DNA of 64,000 nucleotides from Rapana venosa (taxonomy: Eukaryota; Mollusca; Gastropoda; Neogastropoda; Muricidae): assembly GCA_028751875.1 (NCBI GenBank), contig CM054135.1, forward strand, positions 10,984,631-11,048,630, read 5' to 3'. Below are positions 32,601 to 45,800 of this stretch, piece after piece (within the stretch, counting starts at the first letter, position 1; the number at the start of each line of letters is the position of its first letter). The notes beneath the pieces were generated by a model that was given only the letters and a program-made list of their open reading frames with translations, was not told where the DNA came from and searched no databases. The position numbers and the translations under genes were made by a program.

Positions 32601-34310
32601 CATTAAAAAAAAACCCAAACAAAAACCAACAAAAAAATGGTTTCGGGACGGGATCATTTCTCCGCTTTTACAGCTCGAACGCCACAAGCAGACCTATCAG
32701 TTAGCCTATGCAGCACCGAGATCAACAGTGCCATGTCCGAAAAATAGGCCTAGCCTAGGCTTTCCTCTTTCGCTGCTCTTGTCAGGCCCTAGCTATCTTT
32801 TATAAACTCCACTGGAGGAAGCTGGTTACAAAATCTTCAGTGGTGCCGCCACGGTCCACAGGACTGCGGGATAGGTGAAGGTGAAGAAGGGTCCCACTTT
32901 GTACCCTGTTCGTACTCAATTTCAGGTTCGATTTCTAGTAGCCTTGGCCCATATTGAAAATCTGTTGCCACTTGCACTTTCCATAATCGCCCTTGTTGTT
33001 GGCTTGTGGTGCAGCCTGTGAGATCTTGTCAATGGATCCAGGTCCTGCCAGGTAATCATCAGGCCTACTTCTGTCGAACATATCAAAGCTCAGCTGACAA
33101 TAAGATCTAGTGTTAGGCCTAATTCCTTTATATTGAAGCCATAGCAGAAGCCTGTACTGTTCCTCATCATTATGGATTAAGAAAAATTGTGATTGAGAAC
33201 AAAGGGAAACATGACTGAAGTAAACTGGCCAGTGTGTCACTTTTTTTCTTTCTAAAATCAGTAGGCCTATGCCAGCATCAGGAAGTTTTATGGTCTGAGT
33301 GCTTTGACTTGTTAGACTTATCAAGCAGTCTAGTCCAACGAGCTTTGACTCCTATGTCCTCTAGGCCTTTGATGTAGTGAACTAACACTTGCAAAGCAAT
33401 TTGTGAAAAACAAAATGTTGGGATCGACTCAACTGCCAAAATTTGTGCCTTCAAACAGATAGAATGCAAAGGCCAGTCTTTTTCACGAAAGGATAATAAT
33501 ATCCGACTAGCCTAGGCCTAACACCAACAGAGCTTAGGCTAAAACTCAACCCAGCAGCCAGGCTAACCAACACTGGCGTAGGCCTACAATGCACTGCAGT
33601 GGACTTCGGCCCTGTTGACGGCGCTTTAACACTGACGCATATAATTAATACTGGAAGTTTCGGCAAGTTACATAGCATCTTTTTAACATAGAGGAGGAAA
33701 CTATCATCGATGTGTAGAAATGGACTATAATATCACTGAATGAAGTGAAAATTCCAAACACAGCCACCACATTGTGGGTCTACATTCCGTTCCGCGCATT
33801 AGCCTAGCAGACGAAGTGGGCCTACCAAGTAGGCCTATGCCTAGCAGACTGCAGACAAAAATTGGTAAACAAGAACTTGTCATTGAAGGTAATTATTTTT
33901 GCGATTGACATGTAACGATGTTTGTTCTTTATTTACCATTGGAAATAGTAGGTAATCTGAGAAACATGTTGGTGTACAGATTGCAGCGATCGCTAATTAT
34001 CTGGTTTAGGCTAGAGCAGAATTGTAGTTTGGCTGGAGCCTAGCGTCTATGGGGAAGTGCAATGGCAGCCCATGCACGGAAGGTTAGCAAAGTGAAATTT
34101 TTATCTGTAAACATCCTCTTAGATTTTGAGTATTTAACTTAAATTTTCTTCGAAATCGATGGATGCTTAAATCATGCGTTTATGTGTAGTGGTATTGTAA
34201 GTGATCACAGCGATTTTACATGTCTGGGAGCAGGGGACCACAGGCCTATGTAGTGTAGGGTAGGCCCTATCGGGTTTAGGCCATTTTTTCTTTCTGCAGT
34301 CAGCGTGGCC
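29600..34310. other. Zone enriched for the palindrome TAGGCCTA and close variants
   Basis: TAGGCCTA, AGGCCTA or GGCCTA variants occur about 20 times here, for example near 29822, 30827, 31890, 33061, 33116, 33261, 33506, 33576 and 33832. They are rare elsewhere in the window. No coding gene is recognised in this zone. Confidence 0.6.
33600..34090 (+). promoter_or_regulatory. Possible promoter or first exon of the zinc-finger gene
   Basis: Locally more CpG (TTGACGGCGCTTTAACACTG, GCAGCGATCGCTAATTATC). A potential donor follows GCCCATGCACGGAAG at about 34083 (GTTAGC). A spliced 5' UTR would have to start upstream of the acceptor at 39311. This is an inference from position only. A second candidate lies near 29.65-29.9 kb (ATGGCGGAC). 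Confidence 0.25.
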
Positions 34311-35575
34311 TATGGAAAGCTATCAGCGTCAAAAGGTTTGCGTGTAATTTTGAACATGAAAATAACAAGTGAGAGGAAAGCCCACCCAGAATGTATTTTA
34401 AATTGTGAAATTACTTGATATGAGTAATTTTGAGTAATTCTAAGTATGAACATATAATGTAAACATGACTTTTAAAGTTTTTTGCAGAGGGTGTCAAAAA
34501 CAGTAAAAAATGTAGTTTTGACAAGATATATATAAATATAATTAACCAATAAGGGGGATAATAAGTGCCAAAAGATTGGTACAATTTTCAACATGAAAAT
34601 GGAAAATATAAAAAACCCACCCCAACCCCACCCTGGATGACTTTTTGTAGTGAAGTTACTAGAAGTGGGGAAAAATTAGTAGTTTGAATTTGAAATTTAA
34701 TTTTGAAGGAAATAGCAGAAGATGCCATAGCAATGTATACAAAGTGAAAAAAAAGAAGTTTTTTCCCCTTGCATTTGCTCAGACCACTGACTTGTTATCT
34801 TATAATTTACTATACTTTTTTTTTTTTAATGTACCTTTCTGTGCACAAGTGGTACCATAGATCTAGTGCACCATTTTCAGGGTAAGACAGCACACTGGGA
34901 ATGTGTGTTACAAGGCAAAGTTTGCTGCTTTAATGGAAATCCTCCAACACTGATTCAGAGAGAGGTGGCCTGTGGCATGTATTAACTGACATACAGATGG
35001 ATCACTTTCAGGCAGCCAGAAATGGCATTAGCAGAATTTACCAACCCACTCTGGTGGCATACTGGACAATATGAAAAACACCATGTTAGAGATACCAGTT
35101 TCATGACAAAAGACCTGGAAAATGTTTACATTCCATGGCTGTCATTTTAAAAATAACAAATCACTTGATGCTTACCATCATAAAGGAAACGACCTTGACC
35201 TTTATCATGGGTGGATTGGAAAAAACTTGACAAATGACCACTGATGACAAAAGTAGTCAAAAGCACCATCATAACAATATCCAGAGTCCACTTGATGTGA
35301 ACATTGTTATAAAAGAACAACAAATTTGGTAACTTTGCAGTTTTTGTTGTTGGGTTTGGTTTTTGTGTGTGTTTGGGTTTGTTTTTTTAAAGCAAACCAA
35401 GATTTAGAAAGAGAAAAATCAGAAATATTTTCAGTAATCTTTTAAAGAAATTAGGGATACCTTAACATGGCTTATCTGGCAAGGCACAACTAACTGTGTG
35501 TGTGTGTGTGTTTTCCGACTATAGCTTTAGTGTAAACTTTGGAAGAATCAGTCACATGGAAATCTGGGTTTGTGT
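34311..35575. other. No recognised feature
   Basis: AT-rich sequence with no coding or repeat signal that I can name. Confidence 0.5.
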
Positions 35576-35582
35576 GTGTGTT

Positions 35583-35652
35583 TGTTCCTTGGCTTGAGCT
35601 CAGAGGTTTACCAATCGTGAGATTTTTGCCTATGTATGCCTATATATATATG

Positions 35653-35686
<34 letters not shown>

Positions 35687-36048
35687 ACCCCCCCCCCACC
35701 CCTCCAGCCCCTCTAAATATTGGATAGCCACATTTCAACTTCAGGGATGGTATCTTATCATGACACCAATGTGCATGCATTTAAAAAGATTGTTGTCCGT
35801 TCTTACCAGCATGAAATGGCCTTCTTTTCCAAAAGGCAGAACATGTTTTTAATGCGTGCGCAAGATGTTCTGTGTGCTTTCGCACATGGGGCCTTGGCTT
35901 ATAGTCTCATCCAAATAACTTTGACCTTCAGATCAAATTTCTCGTCAAACTGGGAAGAAAGGGCAAAGCTGGGAAGCAAACCCGAAACCTCATGATTTAC
36001 TTGTTAGGCAGGTGAATGTCTAACCGTCCTGCCATATTCTTTCTTAAA
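35583..36048 (-). mobile_element. Full-length tRNA-derived SINE, family B
   Basis: The left end is the 3' tail (CTTGAGCTCAGAGGTTTACC, GCCACATTTCAACTTCAGGG). The core is GCGCAAGATGTTCTGTGTGC and ATAGTCTCATCCAAATAACT. The right end is the head, whose reverse complement has A box GGCAGGACGGTTAGACATTC and B box GGGTTTGCTTCCC. A GT tract and a C run lie inside the tail. Confidence 0.82.
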
Positions 36049-37415
36049 TCTGTCTCTTTGAAATTATTTAGCGCCTTAAGACTTGGGCAAGTTTATATTT
36101 CCTGTGATAGTTAATGGTTCACATCGTGTGATCAACACAGACTCATACCAGTCATAGACTGATTTCTTTGGATGAGTTTTTAAGTGTTTAATTGTTTACT
36201 AAAATAGGATACAGTGAACACTTGGTGATATCAGATGTGGTGAAGCTTATTCTAGCCAGAAAGTACATGCTGCATACAACAGGCAACACTTAACTGGTAT
36301 CAACAGCTGATACCAGCTAAAAGTTTGTCAAATGAATTAGACCATTGTGCAGGGCCACTTTGCATAGTTTTCCAGAAACTATGACTGAGACCATACTAAA
36401 GTTCTCTTACTATCACAGTCTCAGTGAGAATTCCCATTCACTGATTCACAAACAATGACCCAATGAGTAACTTGGGAAATTTTCAATATTTACTCCAGTT
36501 TCCTGGTGTTTTTTGAGATGGTTCAGAAAATTTAAATTCTCAATCATGTGTCAGAAGTCATCCTACAGACACAATACTGAACAAATGTGCACATTATTTT
36601 GTCAGGTTTTCGAAAGGGTGCACTGTTTTTCTGAATTGACCAATGTTGATGCATTTACGTAAAAATTGCCTTTGTTATCCTGTCACTTTTAAAATATCAT
36701 TTTGACGGAATGGAAAGAATTTTTGTTAATGTTATTCTCTTTAGTTAATTTACAAAATAGCTTTTTGGATTGTTGAATGTGGTCGTCCTGTTAGGAAAAT
36801 CAGTGGATTCACACTTAAATGTAAGACAATTAACTACCAGGCTCTAATTTCCTGGATTCATATTTCATGCTTGTGCTAAATCAGTAAATCACTAAATGGT
36901 GATCAAAGAGTCTGAAATACAAGATTTGCAAAGTGCAGTAGACTAAATGTTCAGAATCAAGGCTCTAGCCACTGAATCATAGAGGCTAGAGTCAGTCAAC
37001 GCTTTGTACTGTGTCCAGTATTAGGTCACTGGTGATGAAGAAAGTTGAATGTGATTGGACAAAATTGTATTGAACATAAAACTTTATATTTAATCATAGT
37101 GGACTGTGACCATGTTTATGAAACCGGTATATAAACCTATGAAGACAACCTTGATGAATATGACAGGCTGCAAGGAAGTAAACTTGCATGACAATGGAAG
37201 AGAGAAAGCAATCCTTTCTCATGTTTGATATGATGTGGCCTGATTTTGTGGAGTCATGGGAAAGAGCATGTACTCAAGTTCATTTGCTCTGCATACAAGA
37301 TGATTTTCATGGTGTGTTTTGAGCAGGTCAGAACTAATGCACCTGTGCCTGTACAGGTTTGTCATGTAGAGATTATTGTCAACATTTTGTGTTTCATTTT
37401 TATAGCTTGTAAATC
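36049..37415. other. No recognised feature
   Basis: AT-rich. No frame or repeat identified. Confidence 0.5.
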
Positions 37416-37520
37416 ACATATTATATATATATATATATCTATATCTATCTATATATATATATACACACACATATATATATATATACACATATATATATAC
37501 ACATTATATATACTATATAT
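37416..37520. repeat. (AT)n/TATC/ACAC compound microsatellite
   Basis: About 100 bp of interleaved TATA, TATC and ACAC runs. Confidence 0.9.
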
Positions 37521-37978
37521 AATGTGTTAGTGTTGTCCTTACCAATGACCATAGCTGCCTACTCATCCACAAAAAAATGGATAGACTTCCAACATGTGCA
37601 TAAGTTTTGTGCTTTTCATGAAATCCAGGAATTTTGAATTCTGGAGTCAGTAGAACAAATGAAAAGATAGAAGAGAGTCAGCTATGCATGGAGTTAACTT
37701 GTTGACCGTTGCCAGGTACACACCAAGTTAATTTGTTGACCTTTATGTGTGTTGGTGGTTAGCCTGTCCCTATTCAAATTTCTGAGAAGGTGTTTATGAC
37801 CATTAGATTTGGGAGAGGAGTTGGGGAGGAGTTAGAACATTGTATTCATGAACTTGGATGATCTGAGGATGCAGACATGTGTAAGCTGTTGTTGAGCTGG
37901 CCATCTGAGAGGACTCTGATTGAAAAGTTTGAAGTTAACGTGTCTTTCAACTCTTTTTGAGGGTTTGCACATCTTGTG

Positions 37979-38380
37979 CACTCATCAAAATTCATCCATC
38001 TTGATATTCCAGGTATGGCTTGAGGTATGGATGATATAAACATACTCAACATGATGTTTGTGTTGTAAGATCAAAGTCCTGATTAAATTAAAACATTAAG
38101 CACTGGGGAGAAAACCTAGTGGGAAAACCCCAAATGGAAGAATGATTCTGTCAGATTCTACTTATATGAAACTGCATAAAAGTCTCACTCATCAAAAATT
38201 CATCCATCTTGATCTTCCAGGTATGGCTTGAGGTATGGATGATATAGACATACTCAACATGATGTCTGTGTTGTAAGATCAAAGTCTTGATTAAATTAAA
38301 ACATTAAGCACTGGGGAGAAAACCTAGTGGGAAAACCCCAAATGGAAGATTGATACTGTCAGATTCTACTTATATGAAAT
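37979..38380 (+). repeat. Tandem duplication with a 207-bp period, two copies
   Basis: The segment from CTCATCAAAATTCATCC to TTCTACTTATATGAAA occurs at about 37981-38170 and again at 38188-38379, with only a handful of differences. Both are non-coding. Confidence 0.93.
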
Positions 38381-39312
38381 ACTCACTGCATGAAACTCTT
38401 AGTGAGGTGCTCCAGTGACTGCTCAGGGACTTCAAGGAGGATGGGAAAAGAAAAATATAGTGTTAAAGTACCATTTACTGCTAGTACTGGGCTGTGAAAT
38501 GGGGTCAGAGATGATTAAAACTGATGCACCATGCACCAAGTGAACAGGTCAACAATAAAGTATTTGACTTAGGATTTGGAAATCCTGAATTCACTGGCTC
38601 ATATCTCAACATGACAACATTGCCAAGTAGGATAAGATTGAGAGTTGGGGGTATCATTTGGGACAACTTATGTGCAAGTCAGTCAACATATCTTGGTTAC
38701 ATTTTTGTTCTTGCTCAATTTATGCTAAAAATCAATTTTGCAGGATAAAGGCCTCATGATTGTGATCTTGGTTTTTAAAAAAAAGTCATTATTGGGTTGG
38801 TATTGGAGAGACAAACATAAATGGTATAGCTAGTGCACACACTGAAGGTTGTATTTTGATCAAAAACATTTTATCATACATTGAACAGGTATTATTATTG
38901 TAGATTTCTTGACAGATGTGGTGTAGCTTGCATGGGATATTTGGTGTTGAGTGATTTGGGGACATTTCCAACTTATTATTTTAAACTGAAAGCAGAATTT
39001 TGATGTTGTAAGGGCATATTGCTATTAAAGTATTATAGCCAAGTCAAGATGTCATTCCGCAGAAACTTTTTTTTTTTTTTAAAGAGAATAGCACCAACTC
39101 TATTGCTGATACTGTAATACAGGAATCTTATTTAGCCCCTTTTCAAAATACCAGATTCCGTATGCATTATTGAAATCCTTAAGTTACTATGCCATACATT
39201 TGATTGCCTTGCTGTATGATTAACCTACAAGGCTAATACTAGGGCTGGAATGTAAGAAAAAATCCTTTCAATTGTCTAAGAGATAAATGTAAGGTATTGT
39301 GTTTTGTTACAG
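38381..39312. other. No recognised feature
   Basis: AT-rich intron-like sequence ending in the acceptor TTTTGTTACAG at 39302-39312. Confidence 0.45.
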
Positions 39313-39502
39313 GTCTGCTACATTGGATTCAGAAAAGTACAGAAATATGCCTGAGAGCTATGGAGTAAGACTGTCAGATCATGGGGTAGAAGAAAATGAC
39401 GCAGAGGATGTGAACAGCAAACTAGCCCATTAACGAGAAGTGAACGAATTCGACTGAAACAAGATAGATGAAATAATAAACAGTGTGTGAATTTGCAAGA
39501 AG
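39313..39502 (+). other. 5' UTR part of the zinc-finger gene, with uORF
   Basis: Follows a good splice acceptor. A 28-codon upstream ORF (ATG at 39347, TAA at 39431-39433, peptide MPESYGVRLSDHGVEEN and onward) ends 69 nt before the main ATG. It could repress translation of the main frame. Confidence 0.5.
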
Positions 39503-39860
39503 ATGGATGCTCCACAAATTGCAGAATTTGAAGTATACCTCGACATAGACGGAGCTGTTGAAGAAGACGAAGAGGGAGACAGTGTCCCATCTGAAAATGG
39601 ACCATCAAAAAATGGACCATCAGAAAATGGTGTGCCTCTTGAGAGTGGAGAGCAAAGCATTCACCTTCCCTGGCAGGACCAAGACACAAACAAAGAGAGT
39701 AAACAACCTGCCACCTCTTCCTTGGCCCCAGAAAGTGTGTCTGTATCTTCCACCAGTGGTCCTGCAACGCAGAACCATGAGAGTGACACTGAAGAAGTTG
39801 ACATTGATACGCCATTTGATGGCAGACTACAGGGGCAAACTGAGGTTAAAGAGACACCCA
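39503..39860 (+). CDS. Zinc-finger gene coding exon 1
   Basis: Encodes MDAPQIAEFEVYLDIDGAVE and an acidic, Ser/Pro-rich stretch with a short ENGPSKNGPSENG repeat. It ends CCCA|GTAACA in phase 1. The in-frame continuation past the donor is hydrophobic (NLLSTLLSYTVLSILQ), as expected of a translated pyrimidine tract. Confidence 0.78.
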
Positions 39861-42800
39861 GTAACAAGCACAACCTGTTGTCAACATTACTGAGCTATAC
39901 TGTTTTATCCATTCTTCAGGTGTTTCAAAGGAACCAGTCATTCCCAAAAAGCCTGCAGTTGCCAGGAAGTCGACAACCCAAGGAAAAATTGATTCAACAA
40001 TCACCATGAAAAAACCTGGGCTTGCAGAAAAAGAAAAAAACAGGCCCTGTTTCAGAATACTTTGTCCTGGCCGTCATATTCTCCAAAGGGAGTCAACAGA
40101 CATGTGTCAAATGTTGCCAGAAAATCCACATCTAAACAATCGAAGCCTGCAACAAATGTTCTCAGTGGAAAAGCTAGGTCAAACAGTGTAAGAACTGGAA
40201 ATCTTTTGCAAGTGAAATTTGGTCATGAAAAATATCTTGCGAAAGCAAAAGCACATGCCACTGCCAGTTTTAAAAACTTGCCTAAAGTATCTGCCACAAT
40301 GAAGAAGCCTACTCCTTGTTTGAAAGAAGTTAAGCAGGGGATGCCAAAAACATTTGCCCCCTGTACTGTGAGGTCATCTGTATCAACTGTCAGCTCCAAT
40401 ACAGGTAAAAAAATGTTCCCTTGTTTTGAAAGAAGTGGAGATAGAATTGCCTGTCCTGAGTGTGGTATTATGCTGAAGACCTATTGTTTGAGGGCTCATC
40501 TGAAAACAGTGCACAATTTACCAATGAAAGTCTGTAAAAAATGCAAAATTACTTTTACAGATGTGAACTTGTATAGTGAACATTACGCTCAACATTTGCA
40601 AGAAAGGGAAGACTATTCAAACATCCAGCCTGATCCAAAACCAAACAAGTCTTTGTCACAGGGTTTTCAGGGTGGCATGTCATCAAAGTCTATGATAGGC
40701 AAAAAAACAACATCAACAATTACCAGCAGTTCCTGTGAAGTTTCCCAACCTTATCAAGAGGTTGTATCTGATTTAGATGAAATAGACTTTTCTGATTATC
40801 CAAATGAACTTCAAATTCCACCTTCAGTGAAGAAGAGGAGACTATCATCATCTTTTCCATCAGGACCATTGCCCAAACATGGTAATCTTGAGATTCGGTC
40901 AAACAATAGGATTAAGTTGCCCAGCTATCCCAAACTGCCACCCAAACCCCGCAAACCAAGTTTTCAATCCAAAAAGAAGCGGCTTTTTTTGACAAGTGCA
41001 AACGGGGCAATTTCTTCATCACGCAAACTGGTTGGAGAAGCCAGTCGACAGTCTGGAGTAAGCAGTACGTGGAGTGTTCCACTTAATCCTAAGCTGAGTG
41101 CTAAGCCAAGAAAGCCATTTTCATCTTCAGAATTTAGAACAGTGTACCCTCCAACAAGGAGAGCTAGAGGTAGCAGACTCTTTGTGCGTGAAAGTGAAGA
41201 AAGTGGCAGTCCAAGAGAAAGAAGTAGTTCATCAGAAAGTCGGCGATCCGAAGAACTGTCTTCTTCAGAGTCTTCAGCAGTGACAAGGTCAACTCCTACA
41301 CTCTATAACGAAAATCGGAAAACTGCCATTCGACGACAAATGTCAGTGCCAAACTCAGAAGCTCTGCCACCATTAAAGAAAACACGTCTTGGTGCCGCAG
41401 CTCCAGTTACCAGAAAATACCGTGGCAAGGTAAGAGTAAGACTGTGTGTGGAGTAATAAAAGGATCAGAAGTTTTGTTTTGTTTGTTTGAAGGTTATGTA
41501 CACTGAAATTGAAAAGTTATTTGCCTTATTTTGGCCGAAAGTTACCCAGTGCCCCACATTCCAAAAGAAATTCTTTTGAGGAATTTAGTCTTTAAGTTAA
41601 TTGGAATGTGGCATAGTATAGCTGTTGACGGTGTTAATTTCTCTTTATGAATTGTACTGGTGTGATCATAAATCCATTGCCTGCTTAACTCTTTCTTTTG
41701 TAAATTTAATGATTATGTGAGAGCTTCTTTCCTTCCTTTCCGTGTTCCTCAAAAGCTTTACTTGCTTTCAATAAGTTTTGACAACTAGTAGAAGGGTCTT
41801 CCTGAAAATAAAGTACTTAGTTTAAAAAAAGTAAAATGACATGATCAATATTATCTTAGATTAACCCCAAGTATCATGCACTGTTGTGTTAGATTTATTT
41901 TAGTTTGGACCTAGTTACAGCAATGTTGGTGACATGCAGGTGTTAGAACAGACATGTATATAACAAACATTTTTGTTCCCCCCAAAAATACACACATGCT
42001 TGCCTAGATACAATCATACATGTACAATCTGTTCAGGGAAAAGTAATGGAGGTTTAAAACATACTGTATTCTCTTAGCAAAGTCCACACCATGAATTTCA
42101 ACACATCCCTGTAAGTTATCAGTGACCCATACTGACAGTTATGTCTAAATTAGTAAATAACTTCTCCACAGCCCTTAAGGGCCTATGAATCTATAATTTA
42201 CTTCTTAAACCCACAGGGATCTGGTCTGGAAGACATGAGTAGGAGTGGCTTTTCTAAGTGAAAGAGAGCTGTGCTAAGTGCTGTTTGTCAGTTATGTGAC
42301 ATCAGCTGTGCCTTTGCTTGCCCAGTTCAAATTTTTTCTTAATAAACGCGGACAGCTACCTTTTTAAAAAATTTTTTTAATAGATAACAGATTATAATAG
42401 AATGAAAACAATGTTTCATTGCTCAATGTTTGTGATTTTACTCTGAGATAAATTAGCCTTGTACTTTTCCATCAGTGTGAGAAATCTGTTTCACAGCATT
42501 ATTTCCTCAACCGTTGCAGACTTTTCAAAATGCACTATCTGAAGATGCACTACTATTATTAGTAGTAGTGCATGTGCAGCAGAGTGCTTTTCCATATTTA
42601 TAAATTTTATCCCTGTTGTCCCTTTTAATAGCTCTGCAGAGGCCCAGTGGGGCTATTATTTGCAAATATGAACTAGGCCATTGATAAACGATTTCGCAAA
42701 GGATCGGGCCTATTCAGGGTCTCAGATATGGGAGGATGTCAAGGGGTGTACTGTTTATGCTGATCATCTGCATTCTAGACTTCTGGGCCATAGTAATGAA

Positions 42801-45800
42801 GGGAAATGATGAGCCCAAATCAGTTTTCCTGTTCCTGAAAATCAAGTATTGGTTTAGTGAAACTGGTATACCGGGTGCTGGAAATAAAAGAGTTAATACA
42901 AAAGCAGAATTTTACAGTTGAGTCAGTATTCTTGAATCTTATTCAATATCTGACTAACAAGAAACTTCCAAAGAAGACTTATTGAATATTGCTTTTTTGG
43001 TGAGGAAAAACAAGAAAAAGATGAAATGTCACATACTTCCCTGTCTTTGAAGGTATCAGCCCAGACCTAATGGAAGATAGGGAATAACAAATAAATCACA
43101 TACTGGATCAACCAAAAATTTTTGTGGGATTTCTGGTTTCTATCAGTTCAACAGAGATTTATCAGTGGTAGTAGGTCAGTAACTTTCACTGTCATTGTCA
43201 CATATCCCACAATACAGTCTCAACAGGAGAGTTCCAGAGATCGGTTTCTAAACACCATTTTGAATTTGGTTGCAAGAGATTTGGTTGCTTGAGTAGTTCT
43301 GCTGGTGTGAATTTTCAAAATTGAGCTTGCTTTTGTAATTATTTTTGTTTTTTTGCGGGGACATTGGCTTGTTCATTTTTGTACTTTTGCTCAGATTATC
43401 ATTATATTATGTAGTTGTTTCAGACGATGCTCCATGGTACCTCATCTTTTGTGAAAATATAACTTAAAACCACTCTGGCAAACATTTTCTATTTTAGTTC
43501 ATTATGATAACGAGCCCACCCCCCCCCCCCCCCCCCTCCCCTCATTTTATGGTGGTGAAGTGTTGCATGCTCACTGTAGCCAGGATTGATAATGTAGTAC
43601 TTACTTCATTTATTAGATGTCATCATGATTCAGTCATGAGTTTGATTTTGTGGTATCACTGTAGTAGCCCTTTGCTTTGTTACAAGAATTATCTGCATCA
43701 ACACCTCATACTCATAGTGTTCCTCTTCAGGGGTAGACTTTGTTGCACTTTTTTGCGAGTGTGTGGAAAAGCTCTAGTATAGAAACACAACATAAACTTA
43801 AGATCTTAGTTTAAAATTTGCTATAGATCTAAAAATGCTATAGATCTTCTTCTTCTTCTTAGTCCTTATAGCTCCTAGCGGAGCATAGGGCCTCAACAGC
43901 GTCCCTCCACCTTCTCCTGTCTCTGGCAAGGGTCTTGGCCTCTTCCCATGTCAGGCTATAGATCTAAAACATGATTATTCATACATTGCTTAGACAGCAA
44001 CTGTCATAATAATAATAATGTATGGAATTTATATAGCGCTGAATCTTGTAAACAAAACAAAGCGCTTGCATTCAAATCATTCACATGCATGCAACCGTCC
44101 ACAAATATCAGGATAAACAAATATTAAATTTATACACACATATACACTGATACAGCTCAACATGCTTACATGGGGTGGTGGAGGTGAAGGTAGCTATTGC
44201 AGAGTAGGAAGATTAATAGGGGAAGATCTTGGGTAGAAAATAAGTGCGTTTTGAGGCTGGATTTGAAAGTATCAAATGAATGCTTTTGGCGAAGTGGGAG
44301 AGGAAGGTTGTAATCCACCCTTTTCTCTTCCTCTGTCTCTGTCCTAAGCACGTTTCGCTGGCTTGTGTGTAGGCTGTCCTGACTTGTTTCCACATGGTGT
44401 TTATATTAGTCGTGTCACGAGGTGTGTAGTTTTCAGTATCCACCAGTGCTTGGAACTTGTTTTTGAGCTGGAGGGTGAAAGCACTCTTTACTTTGGTGTT
44501 GCGCAGCTTTTCCACATCAAAATGTTGTTGTTTTGATTTCCCAGATCCATTTGTTCTCAGCTTCACTTTTAGGGTTGCAGTGACAAGGTGGTGATCACTG
44601 CCAACATCGGCTCCTCTCCTTACTTTTACATCTAGGAGCGATCTCCTCCATGTCTCATTGATCATCAGGTGGTCGATCAAGTCCAGAAGTAAATTGGGAT
44701 AAATTGTCAAGTCTTCCAGGCATGGGATGTCAAACTCATAGGTCAACGCAAGTAACGGTTGTTACAGAGTAACCAAAAAGTCACTAAAAATCAACATATG
44801 ATATATAATAAAAACACTGATTTCAATCTTCTTTGGACTTGCTTTCAGCCCCAAAAAAGAGGAGTCTTCACAAACAATAGTTTGGTAATGTGCACCTAGT
44901 TTACCTAGGCTGTATGCCTTAGCCCCTGTTATTTCATTGCCACTTTACCACTCGAAAATCATGTCTTATATTTTATTCCCTTCTTTGCAAGGAGTGAAGC
45001 CAAGCTTTCCTGCTTGAAAACACACATTGCCAATACAACTGATGTTGGTTTGCAATCTTTTCCATTTATGAATATAAAAAAAACAACAGACTTGAAATAA
45101 AAATGTAACAGTTGCAACACGGTAACCAAACCTAGATTTAGTGATTTTGTGGAATATTTTCATGCTTTTCATAAATCTAGTACTTAGTCTAGTTTTTAGT
45201 AGACCCTGAAGAAACTCACAAAACCACTTCAAACCAAATCATCAGTCATTGAAGACAGCTCCGGAAACCTCCACAGAAAGCTCAGCTGCATTGAACAGGT
45301 GGTCTGAGTGTTGTCAAGAACTGTACAACTACCCAATCCAACCTGACAAGAGCATAATAGAAGAGAAAGCAGCAACATCAAGAGTACCCTCGCCATTACC
45401 TATACTGAGGGAAGAAGTGGAAGAAGCCATCCGCAGCTTACCAGTAGGAAAGTCCCCAGGAGCAGACAACATACCAGCAGAGCTGCTCAAGCATGGTGGC
45501 GAAACAGTCATCACACATGTTACAGCTATCTGTCAGAAGATTTGGGAGACAAAACAGTGGCCAACAGAATGGACACAATCACTCATCATACCCCTGCCCA
45601 AGAAGGGGAATTTACGCCAATGCCAAAACTATAGAACAATCAGCCTCATCAGCCACGCCAGCAAGATTATGCTCAAAGTTATTTTGAATTGACTCAAAAA
45701 GGAGGCAGGAGAACACCTTGCAGAGGAACAAGCTGGGTTCAGGGCAGGCAGGAGCACAATCGAACAGATTTTTAACTGCCACATCCTGATGGAAAAACAT

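Noticed and set aside
39318..39815. 165-codon minus-strand frame
   Set aside because: Antisense shadow of zinc-finger coding exon 1 with no protein signature.
39503..40009. Continuous frame past 39860 as true coding sequence
   Set aside because: The extension is a hydrophobic translation of a pyrimidine tract and stops soon after. Splicing out 59 bp gives a far better protein.
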